Part shown: positions 49,301-61,300 of the stretch, piece after piece
Numbering within the stretch: position 1 is the stretch's first letter
How the letters are laid out: every line of letters begins with the position of its first letter
From: Gordionus sp. m RMFG-2023
Taxonomy: Eukaryota; Nematomorpha; Gordioida; Chordodea; Parachordodidae
Length of the DNA stretch: 64,000 nucleotides
Assembly (NCBI RefSeq): GCF_954871325.1
Contig: NC_088776.1
Span: forward strand, 44,410,569-44,474,568
Direction of reading: 5' to 3'
The notes under the pieces: model-generated
The model's database searches: none
What the model saw: the letters and a program-made list of their open reading frames with translations, nothing else
What the model was told of the DNA's origin: nothing
Program-made: the position numbers and the translations under genes

Positions 49301-52300
49301 ACATACGCCTTATTTTAGTAAGAGCGATTTGCTCAAGCGATGCGAAAATCTGTATGTAATTTACAAAAGCAAGCCAATAGGTATAGTTTATAAATACGAA
49401 GCGAAATGATGAAATCGCGACGGTTTAAATATATGTCAAAAGTATTTGTGACGAATCAGCTTTGATTTCGATGGCGATTAATTTTCCATCGCTTGCGCAC
49501 GCGCTTATTATAAATATGAAGTTAGTCATTAAAAATTGATGTTATAAATGATAACGCAAAGTCGAATATTTGATTTAATAATTTAGGAAAGTATAACGTT
49601 ATTTTCGAACAGATTCAAAACAACTAGAATCTGAAATATAAACATATTTTAAAAAACTTACCTTGCTTTAAGCACCACTTTAATTGCTGATAAAATTCGG
49701 GAAGTAAAGTTGTACACAATGGTTCGTAAAATTGGGAAAATATGTCGACAATAGCATACAGAGCGTGATTGCAAGTAGTGTTCATCCACTCCGATTTCTT
49801 AAAAATTTATTTAATATTTAATCAAATAATTTTAACTTCTAAAAAAATAAGTAATATATCGTCGCCTGAGAATTAGATTTCCACATTTTCACTTTTTGTA
49901 ATTTTACAGGAAAGCAATTACCTATATAATTCGTAATATTTTGCAAAATATTGTTTTTTAAATAAATTTTTAGATTTTATATTCTATCAATATATAATAA
50001 ATAAATAAATATGAAAAATTGATTTAATGAGTAGTAATAAAAAACTTGTGATTTAGCGTTAGGAATTTTGAAATTGTCAAATATTCGGAATAAAACGCGG
50101 AAAAAATCCTTCCACCAATGCGGAGAAAAATCTTGCCCATAACTTTTCAGAATTTCAAACATGACGGTTAAAGCCCTTTTTTTAAAAAAATAATTTTGTT
50201 ATATGTGCGTGTTGAAGAGGAAAACATTTTGATAGATAATTCGTTCCTATCTTTCATTCATATTCATGCATTTTTCTTTAAGCTCATAAACGAATTATTT
50301 GTGAACTTAATTATTCGATAAACAGAATAACGCATTTAATCTATTCTTATTATCTCCAATCCGTTATTCGTATTTTATAAGAATAAGAATAGAATTATTA
50401 GATTCATAAATCCAATCCCTCCTTCTTTTTTTAAATCCTTCCATCCGATTTTATGCAAATTTTGTAAAGATCGATTTAAAAAAACACTTATTGTTATACC
50501 GAGTTCTAATATCGAGAGAACACCTATTAATAACGCAAGACAATTCGAACAAAATAGGAAACCAACCCTTGACCCATGGATAATCATCTTCGCATACGTT
50601 TATTTCTTCGTAAGTGTAATCTTTAAATGCCTAAATTTTCGCAAGATATTATTATAATTTATAACATTTTTTATATTATAAAATATTGGTATCAAAACTG
50701 CAAATACAATTGTATTCTTTATATTTCAAAATAGCAATTTTCGAAAAACAAAATTTTCAAAAGTGAATAAATATGATTTACATTTATACATTAATATTTA
50801 AGTATGTTCTAACCCAACTTAGAAATATCGCTTAAAATATAGTGTTTAAATGGTTTGTGAATTTTAATTGTAAGCAATAAAAGGTTAAACTTTAAATTAA
50901 TTATTCATTATCAAAAATTATATATAATTTTGATGTTGAATTATTAAGTAAAAAACAATTTATAGTAATTAAATAGATTTAAACTCTGTTCAAATTTTAT
51001 TATATGGCTAATTTTCCCCAAAAAGATCGCTAACCCTAGGTTCCGCATGCACGTAAGCAGCGCATAGCCTTATCAAGCGTATGGCTTCCATATTTATATC
51101 TGCGCTAGATTGATTCGCTTCTCTACAAAAATCTGGAGTGGTAGAATTATCGTGGATATTGGCAAGGTAATATGAAGTGGGAAATTTATTCTTCTGATAA
51201 TTTTGGTCATCAATGTGGCAAGCGAATTCCGCTAGGCATTTGATTAGATTTTGAAAAGAATCGATTAGGTTGTGGGCAAAATCGCAATCTTTTTCGGATA
51301 ATTCCCCTGGTATATGTATTATGGATAATTTAAATTATGTCAAAAAAAGTAACGAATGAGGATAACATGCTACACTCCAATGATAAACATAGTGGGATCC
51401 GATCCCACGCGATTTAACAGCTGAACGATTTATGATATCACTTTTTCTTCATTAATGTTCATTTTATTTTTTTCAATTCATTATAATATGCTAAGAATTA
51501 TTGATTTTAATATAGAAAAATTGATCTCATGAATCCAGCCTAAATCAGGAAAATTGGCTTTTATAAGTATAGAAAGAGGCTCTTGTTGAGACTCCGCGTT
51601 CTTAGTTTGGAATCAGATTCATAATCCGGTTAAATCAAGACTAATGACCTTTACTATTTTGACCCATGAATTCTTATGTTATAAATAATTTAAATTAATT
51701 TTAAAAAAATAAGGTAAAGGTAAAATCTTACCAATAACATAGTTAAGCGATTGAAACGACATTTCGAAAATATTTTGATCGTGATAATTTGATGCAACGA
51801 TTTGAAAGATGCTGAATATATTTTTCCACCCAGATTTAATGTTGTGAGCTTGGGCCCGTATCATTTGATCAACGCATCTTATAGTCATGTCTGCGACATT
51901 TAACGATCTTTCAATTTCGTGGTTTATTAAAAAGGTTTAAATTCATTGGAAAATTGTGATAAAAAAACATTTATAAACATTAAATGAGAATTTAAATAAA
52001 ATTTGATATAAAAAAAGCATGCTAAATCCTGGTATTTATTTTTGGACTAGTAATTTTCGTAAAATCCTATTTAATTTTGAATTGCAAATGGAATTTGCTT
52101 GGTTTAAAATATATCATCATATTGTATGCTAGAATATGTGTGTAGTTTTATTTAAATTTATGTTTCTCAATAACATCTAATATAATAAACTTTTCCTCTA
52201 GGCTGTGTCCATACTTTCGTAACTTTGAAGAAAAATGAGTAATAAGCTATTTTAATATAAAAATAAAAAAGTGGCCTAGATTATTTTTTTGAATTTACGA

Positions 52301-55300
52301 AAGTTTATTAATTTTTTAAAGTTCGAGATATTATAAAAATTTAATAAATTTTAGCGTATAAGTTTACTTGTAAAATTTTTAAGGAAAAAAAGTAAGCAAT
52401 ATCGATTATATTTCAAATTACAATAAGAAATGGGCAGTTATATTTATCTAAATGGGAAATATTTAAATTAAATAAGAAGTAATTAAAATAAATAAGTATA
52501 AAAATAATTTGATAGGAATTATAAATTTCATTTTTAAACTTTTAAAGAACTTTATTAGAAGATTTTGGATATGTTTCCAAATTTTATAGTTAAGAAAGTT
52601 TAAAATTTTTAATCTTTTTTAAATATATTTCGGATATATTAAATTTTTATTAATTAAAATAAAATAAGATGATGATACAAAAGGAGAGGTACTTAATTTG
52701 ATTTTTTTTCAAATACCATTGAAATAAAAATATTGATTATATATACTTTTATCGGCGAAAATACTCTTTGAATCGTTTTTTAAAAAATTATTTTTTAAAT
52801 ATTTCTTAGAATAGTTTATGATCTTGTCAGGTGAGATATTATATTCATTACCTAAATATAGGAATATTTTAGCTCACTTGTTATGTTTGATGATGTACTC
52901 GAAGGGTCTAAGAAAATCTTTTTGAAAACGAAAATTAGATAGTTCCCCTTTCTCCAAAAATTTTGTCGATAACTGACGTAAAGAATCTAGAGCGAAAAAC
53001 GAAACTGCCTCGTTAGGGTGACATCCAACCTATTCATTCGAACAAAAAAAACATTATTAATTTATGTTTTTGGTAGTTTTCTTCTTTTTTTTAAAAAAAA
53101 TTATTTTTAATAAAAGTTTACGATAATTACGGTGAAATAAATAATAATAATATTATCCACCAGGCTTACTAAGTATTTATGGTGATTAAGGCATACCTCA
53201 CAAATTTAAGAATAAATAATGAGTTAGAGGTAACTGTGGAAAACCATCTATAAACGATAAGAAGAAAAACATAAGGGTTGATTAAAACCTTCCAAAAACA
53301 TTCGATGATATATTTATTAATATAACATTTAACCTAAATATTGGTGCCCTGCATTAGATTTATAAGCTAAAAGGGGAATTTTTCGAAAAAAAATTGACTC
53401 GTAAAAACGCCTTATTTAAAAATAATTAAGTTTTTTTACTTAGTTAAGTTGAGAATAAGTGCTTTAAAAATTAAGCTTGTAAAAACATAATGTTTTGAAA
53501 TTTAAATATAAAAAAATAAACACCAAAACGGCAAGATTTTACTTTACTCCTAAATAGGGCTCAACATTGATAAACCATTTACCATATTATGTCATAAGAA
53601 TATTCATTCTTCGCAGAATAAAAAAGAAAGAAAAATGATAAGTTCATTTTTAAAAAAAAAATCCATACAATCCCATTACACGGAAAATGATGCTAGATAA
53701 CTGCCTATATGAACGTTAAAAAAAATCTAAATTATAGTGTCTCAATCAAAAAGGGTCAATAAAATAAATATTGCGGTAAACCTTATTAAAATAGGGCCCC
53801 AATACGTCCCATATTTTACTCCACTGCAACCGTATGCGTGCCATGTTGTAGTAAGATATTTCGACTATTTTTTGCAAGCTGAACATCCTAACCCTGGGTA
53901 TCATCGTGGAGTCGTCGGAAAGAGGTAGATGTTTTTTCCAAAATCGGGTTGAGTTACTACTTATAGCTAGTCGACGTTTGGCATCTTAATGGTTTATATT
54001 TTGCAAAAATTATAGATATTATTCTACTTTTCTTAACATATCATCTTTTGTTCATTTCAATCAATCATTCACTTTATTTCATCTAATTTAAAATTTTATA
54101 TTGGACTATATATATTTATTCAAAACTGTTAAACTAAACATTATAGAATTAATATAAGAGTTTGTCATTCCATGTCAAAGTAGCAAATCGGCCGAACCCT
54201 TTTTCGATGAAAATTTGTAGAATGTTATATATGTTCTAGTGATATCAAAAACGAAATTTTAACTTATTAGAAATATTACTTGGGATAATGGGAATGAAAA
54301 TCGGCTTTTTAAAATATTCTTCACCGTTAAATATTAGCTTTCATTTTTTTATTAAAAACTAAGTTAGTTCGAAAAGAAAATCTAAAATAAATAACCAAGT
54401 CAATAATTGATAATTATGAAGAAAATATCAAAATAATATTTTTTAAAAATATGGATAATTTTATGGTCAGTAGAAAATTCAAAATGAATATGATATCCAA
54501 TTTATTCATAAAAAAATTTCTTATTATTCGTTTACTGTTTTTTTACTAATTTTTTTTAATAATCAGAGCGACTAAGCATTTATTTAAAAATATATAGCGA
54601 ATAATTTGTATAGATGGCGCAATCCTCGAGATTTGACTGTACTATGATCAAAATTTATAGGCCTACTTAATATCATTTTGATAAAATGGACCCAACTCAA
54701 ACTTTCTAACAACCCTATTAGAATTTTATACTTTATTTGATTATGGATGAATCAGAAATTTTCTTATTTTATGAGATGTGATTCAGAATACCTTTGTTTT
54801 CATGAGATGTTGTGCTGAAATTTTCTATTTTTATAAAATATGTACAATAAATTTATGTTTACAATAAAAAAAAAATTCAACTAAGTTTTTATACATTTTG
54901 TTTGTGACCTAAAAAATATATTCTTGCTAGATAAAGTTTTGTGGGGAAATATTAAATCGAAAATAAATTTTTCAAAACAATCTAGCAATATTAAAGCTTA
55001 TAGGTCATAAATCACAAATACAAATGTAATGCAGTAAAAAAAATATTTTTTATTGTGCGCATAAAAAAACAAACCTTGTAAAAGTCAAATTTTTTATTCA
55101 CCCCTCATAGGATAGGCTTATTTCTGATGTATCCAATATCAAATAAAGGGAAGATTTCTCATTCATTTATCATCAAATTAAAGGAGAAAATTCTATATTC
55201 CCAGCCATTCTTGCCGGGCTATCAGCGAGTATTTATATAATTTGAATCTTTGACAGATTCTTTTTATTTACTTTCTCCAAATCGCGTATATTAAATAAAG

Positions 55301-58300
55301 TATATATCGAAAAAAATAAAAGATAAATTTATTACAATTTATTCCCATCATTTTACCCTCGTTCTCAAAGGTATAGAAAAGGGTTTCGCGATATTTCTTA
55401 GGGGGATAGAAGTTTATTTTGGAGGGGGTTTGCCTCTAATAAATTTCGGTCATGTAGACGCTGCACATTTTATTATTGTCAACATATTCTTAATTATATG
55501 CTTTCTTTTTTATAAAAATATCAGTCAATCAATAAGAAAAAATGGTTAAAGGACACCAAAGAAACTGATAAAAAAAATATACCATTTCATTATTTATTTC
55601 AAAGTAAATTGATTTATCCTAGCAACTAACAACATACTTATTTACAAAATACCTATTTGAACATTTAAAATAATGTGTTAAAATTGAATATTTGTCTGTA
55701 GTGTTGCAAAATTGGCTAAATCCTAACAGTTAAAAAAATTGACTAAGTCTTGGGGCAAAGGTATATTTTTTTCAAGATTGAGTTATCCTTTAAATTTATT
55801 CGATTTTATTTAAACTAATTTAGTTTTTAATTAAAAAATTATTATTTAACAACAGTATAGGGTCAAAAAATGAATTTTTTTACACCTTTAACTCCCATTA
55901 ACTCAGGTAATATAATTGCTAATGAGCTAAAATTTTGTTATTGATATAAAACACATATAATATGCCTACAAATTTTTATCAAAATTAAAAGGGGTTGGCT
56001 GTGAGGTTTCGATTCGATGCACTGAGATGATGTTTATAAAAAAAATGGATAGCTAAAACTCATATATTTCAGCCAATTTAACCCTATTTAGCATAATTAT
56101 CTTTACTAATTATTCATATTAATTTTATTTTTAACATTCATTTAAATTTACTATAGAATTTTAATAGAAACTACCTAGTATTCAAATATATTTACATAAT
56201 TAATATAGTATTTTTGACATTAGGTTAGGAAATAAGATTATAAAATATGAATTATATCTCTCATATGCAATATAAGACATATTATTTACAACTACAGAAA
56301 CATATAAAACCTTCAATATTGACGGCCGACAATAATTCTTCTGAACTGACTTTACATAGAGCTCTAACAAAATCGCAAATTGCTTCGCCATCAAGCATAA
56401 TAGAATTCGCGAATATCTTATCCACCTTGACCAGAAGGCTTTGTTTAGCGTTATCCGATGCATTGCTTTGCCCCAGGTTATTTATACCGAGTGATGAATT
56501 TCTTAAAGTACTCGTTTTAGATGAGGGTTGAACTAGATTATAAGGTTCAGATGCGCTAATATTGTATGACGATGAGAGGTGGGATGTGGAAGATATCACG
56601 GAAGCTTTTAAGTAAACGAGGAATAAAAAGGTTAGAAGAGGAAAAATGATTTGAAAATGCTAGATATTGTAAATATTTAAGTGCCAAGATTTCTAATTTA
56701 AATTGGCAAATCAATTTTCCTAAATTTAAGAATTGAAATGGAAAAGAAAGTGAAAATCGGATATATTTTTTATAATTTCAAATATTGCAAAATAAAACTA
56801 AAAAAAATATACATGTTTCGTCGTTGATATTTGACTTTGTAAAAAGCTTAGAAGTTCGAGATGGCTCCGAAAATTTGTCCATATCGTGCGTTAGACCACG
56901 GGGTTCGGGGGATATAAATGACTCATTGATAAAGTTATATGAAGGAGGATTACTATAATTTAGATTACTGGGTTCATCGCCTGGCACGATGATCTTAGCT
57001 AGTTCTAATTGAGATATGCATTTCAGAAACTGTTTTATTCAATAAGGAAAAAAAATTATTATTTGCGCCTGCGGTTATTACAAGCAATATAATCTGCCTA
57101 TATTTTTCGCGGAGAGAGTGAGAGGGTCCAGATATTAATGGGGCCGAAATTTAAAAGTTTTACGTTTTTTATAGCATCTTAAATCTATTGTCCATTTTAA
57201 AAACATTAATCATCACCAAGCTTTTACTTTGAGAGTAATGTGCAATTTAGTAATAATGGACACAATGAAGATTAAAGTATATAAATACATCCTATAAAAA
57301 CCTTAATTAAATAATAACCGCTAAGCCTCAATAATGATCATTTTAAGGTTTTCAAGTAGATCTTCCAACCCTTACTTCAATTATATAAATTGTACTGGTA
57401 CTACTTAAAAATGGTCATCTCAACAAAACAGACGCTAAATTAAAAGTCCTTGGGTGATGTTTTAAATATAAGGCTTTAATCTAAATGTAACTTAATATAG
57501 CTAATATTATATTTTCAAAAAGGGCTATATAAATCTAAACATTTTATTGGGTTTTTTATGGTTTGGTCATCTCATTTGATATATTTTTTTAAAATTTATC
57601 TTTAAATGGATTATTTTACTGAAATTTGAAAAAAATGCATATTTTAAATGTATTATATAAAACTTACATCGAACCATGAGGTTCCCATGTAATTTCCCTC
57701 GGTTTCAGCTATAGAGATAAAGGTGTTTATAGTCATGAGGTTTTTCGATTTGATGAGAGGGGATTCGGTCATTGAAGCATTATGGAAAAAAGCGGATGAT
57801 GAGTCGGAGTTAGACGTAGCTGATGAAGAAAAATAGAGAAGCGTAAAATGGGAAAGGGCCTGTATGTAAGCGTTTTTCTCGAGCTATTGTGTTTATAGTA
57901 TTATAAAAATCTTGAAATTAAAAAAATATATTCCTTTAATTATCATAAAATAATTAATGCTAAAGATATATGGGATATTTGAACAAATATCGGATTCCCG
58001 CCTGATCTTAAAGTTAGAGTATCTGCCATTATGTGAAGGAAAAAAAGGTTATTAGGTTAATCTTATAATCAGTTGCTATAATATTTTTACCTATAGATAT
58101 ATTTAAAAAAATTCAGATGAAGAAAATAGCTAAATATGTGATCCACACGATCCATAATAGAATAGACTTTGAAGTCCATTTACCACAAATAATACCCAGT
58201 ATCGAGAGGTCTAGCCACCATCTTATACCAGTACATCTCTAACTAATTAACTATATATAGCTTTACTTCTAATTGAAAGATACATGCGATTCTAATAGCG

Positions 58301-61300
58301 TGTTTCATTCCCTCTAAACATAGAGCGACAATATCCAAATTTTCGCAATCTTGTAAACACACGCTGTATGCCGCTAACTGGGGGGTCCACGTTATCTAAA
58401 TCAAAAAATATATAATATTTTTAATATAATCCAGGGTGTAAATATCCTTGAATTTTAAATAAAATTACTTCTTTTTCAAATAAACTTAATAACTTATAGA
58501 ATTTATCACTTACAAAATCCCTTGATATTTTACTTCAAATGCCTTTTGAATATTATTTTAGCAGTTTAATAAGTGAAAATTATTTAGTGGCTTTTCCTAT
58601 TCTTAAAAATTATAATAATAAATATTTTATATCAATTTATTTGGTCTTATATTTGTGACATTTATAAGCAATACTCAAATTTATATTAAATCACAAATAT
58701 ATAAGATTTTTCATAAAAATCTTTATATAATTTCCCATATTTTCTAGTTCAAGACTATTTTTAAATTTGGGTTAACCTTAGGCCAAAAGAGGAAAACATT
58801 CTTTATAGGAAATTGAAGATGTGATAACATCAAAAAGTTGATTAGAGATTATGATTATTTCTCTATCATCAACAAAAATGTTATTTTCGGATCTCCATAA
58901 TTAAAGATTCGAGACATTATTATATATGAAAAACGAAAACATTTACTAAACTTTCTGATTTGCTTTGTTATTTAATTATTAATAGCCAGTCATTGTTCGA
59001 CAATCTGATCGATAATTTTTTTGGCAATATTCAAAATTTTAATGATTCAAATTGGTATTTTTAACAGATCTTTTGAGGCATATTTATAACTTTTTGGCAA
59101 ATTATTTTGTTGATAATTTTTTCGGATTTCTCCATAAATTTTACAAATATTGGTTATTGACTTAAATATGATTTGATTAAATACTATTTGTTATTTAGTT
59201 CTACCAACCTTCATTAGGATACTCTAAGCAAAATAATTATTTTTAAAATATTTATTAATTTCTTCCCACTTTTTACCTCTAATCATTAAAGTATATTAAA
59301 TACATGAGAAGCACATTTATATTCGTAACTACATTTGTAAACATGTTTTAAAATTAATTACAATGGGACCTGATAAAATGTTTAAAATTAACTTTCTTAT
59401 GTATCTAAATATAAAATGAAGGTAATTCTCTTTAGATATAAGGACATTAAAAAAAATATATAATCATTTTTGGTTTAGATTTTAGAAAATCTAATTATTA
59501 GAATTTTTAAAAAAATCAATCATTTAAATAAACCCTGATATAATCATGGTATAGATCAGAGACCTGCAGGCCCGGCCCTAAACCCGGCCCGGGCCGTATT
59601 TTGAATTTTTTAAATATACCCGGGCCGGGCCGGGCCTAAAAAAATTTTTTTTAAACATATCCGGGCCGGGCCTAAAAAATTTTTTTTTAAATATATCCGG
59701 GCCGGGCCTAAGATTGTTAAACCCGGGCCGGGCCTTAATATTTTTTATAAAAATTTTTACATTATGAGTTAATGGTTATAAGATTATATTATATTATAGT
59801 TATGATTAATATAATATTGGGTGATGGTTAACACTACCTAACACCCACAGATCGATCGGGCCTAAGATTGTTAAACCCGGGCCGGGCCTTAATATTTTTT
59901 ATAAAAATTTTTACATTATGAATTAATGGTTATAAGATTATATTATATTATAGTTATGATTAATATAATATTGGGTGATGGTTAACACTACCTAACACCC
60001 ACAGATCGATCTAATTATTAATTTCCTGCAAATTTATTCAAAGTATTAAAATATTTTTTTATAATTCATATCTAAATTTTTACAACATATTTTACCAAAA
60101 CAATCAAATAAATTCAAGTATTATTAATATATTTTTTTATAATTCATATCTAAATTTTTAGAATATATTTTACCAAAACAATCAAATAAAGGAATATCAC
60201 TTCTTGAAGTTTGTAATACCTTTCAAAGCGAAAAAGAAGAAATAAAATTGATTTTACTTAATATAAAGCATTTTTTAATTGAAAAATTCTTTTTCTCTGT
60301 CCCAAATTCAAGCAATTACGTATATAGTCAGGGACAGATCGCAAGATGACGGAAAACTATATAAAAGATTATATTAAATTACAAGAGGCTCAGGAAGTAA
60401 ATGAAATACCATCGACCAGTCAAATTACGACTGTTGTTAAACAAACTGAATCGTTTTATGACAAAGGGGGCGATGGTAATTCTGGTAATATGTCAATACC
60501 CGATGATGAATATTATAATTACATAAATAAAAAATAGATGAAACATTTAAGGTGGATAATTTGTTAGAGTGGTGGGCTGCTCATCAAAGCGAATTTACAA
60601 TTTTAGCAAAATTGGCAATTCCTGCTTCAAGTGCAAGCTATGAGCAGAATTTTTCCACTACGAGAATTCTTGAAGAAAGAAGAAGTAATCTTCAACCCGA
60701 AAAGGTAGATATGCTTCTCTTTCTTCAAGATAATTTGTGAATTTTTAATATCTTTCTTGAGTGTAAGGTTTCGTCAATCATGCTGGTTTTTTACTTTGCA
60801 AACTGTCAAATATTTATTGCATTTATTATATTTACCTTGAGTCATGAAAGTTTTTAATCCAACATTTTTCATTATTTTTTTTTACAATATTATATAATAC
60901 AATTATCTTCTTTTGTTAAAAATTTATATTATAAAATAAATTATATTAATATTGTGCAATTAGATTATATTTTCAAAATACTATTTATTATACATGCATT
61001 TTTTTAAATAGCGATTTATTTTTATTTTATAAATTAAATAGTAAATTAAATACAATATATTATATTCTCAAAATATTTTCTATTTTTATAAATTAAATAT
61101 TAGTTTTATTATTTTTAAATGCAATATAAAATATAGTATATGCTCAAAATATTATTACCATTTTTATGAATATTAGTTTTATTTTTATAAATGCAATATA
61201 AAATATATTATATGCTCAAAATATCCATTTTTATAAATAACAGTTTTATAAATTTTATAAATTCAATATAATATTCTCAAAATATTAGCTTTTTACATGT

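Noticed and set aside
51385-51420. tRNA-like GTGGGATCCGATCCCAC with possible B box
   Set aside because: No D-arm, anticodon arm or acceptor stem pairs around it; it is only a short palindrome in an ARF-GEF intron.
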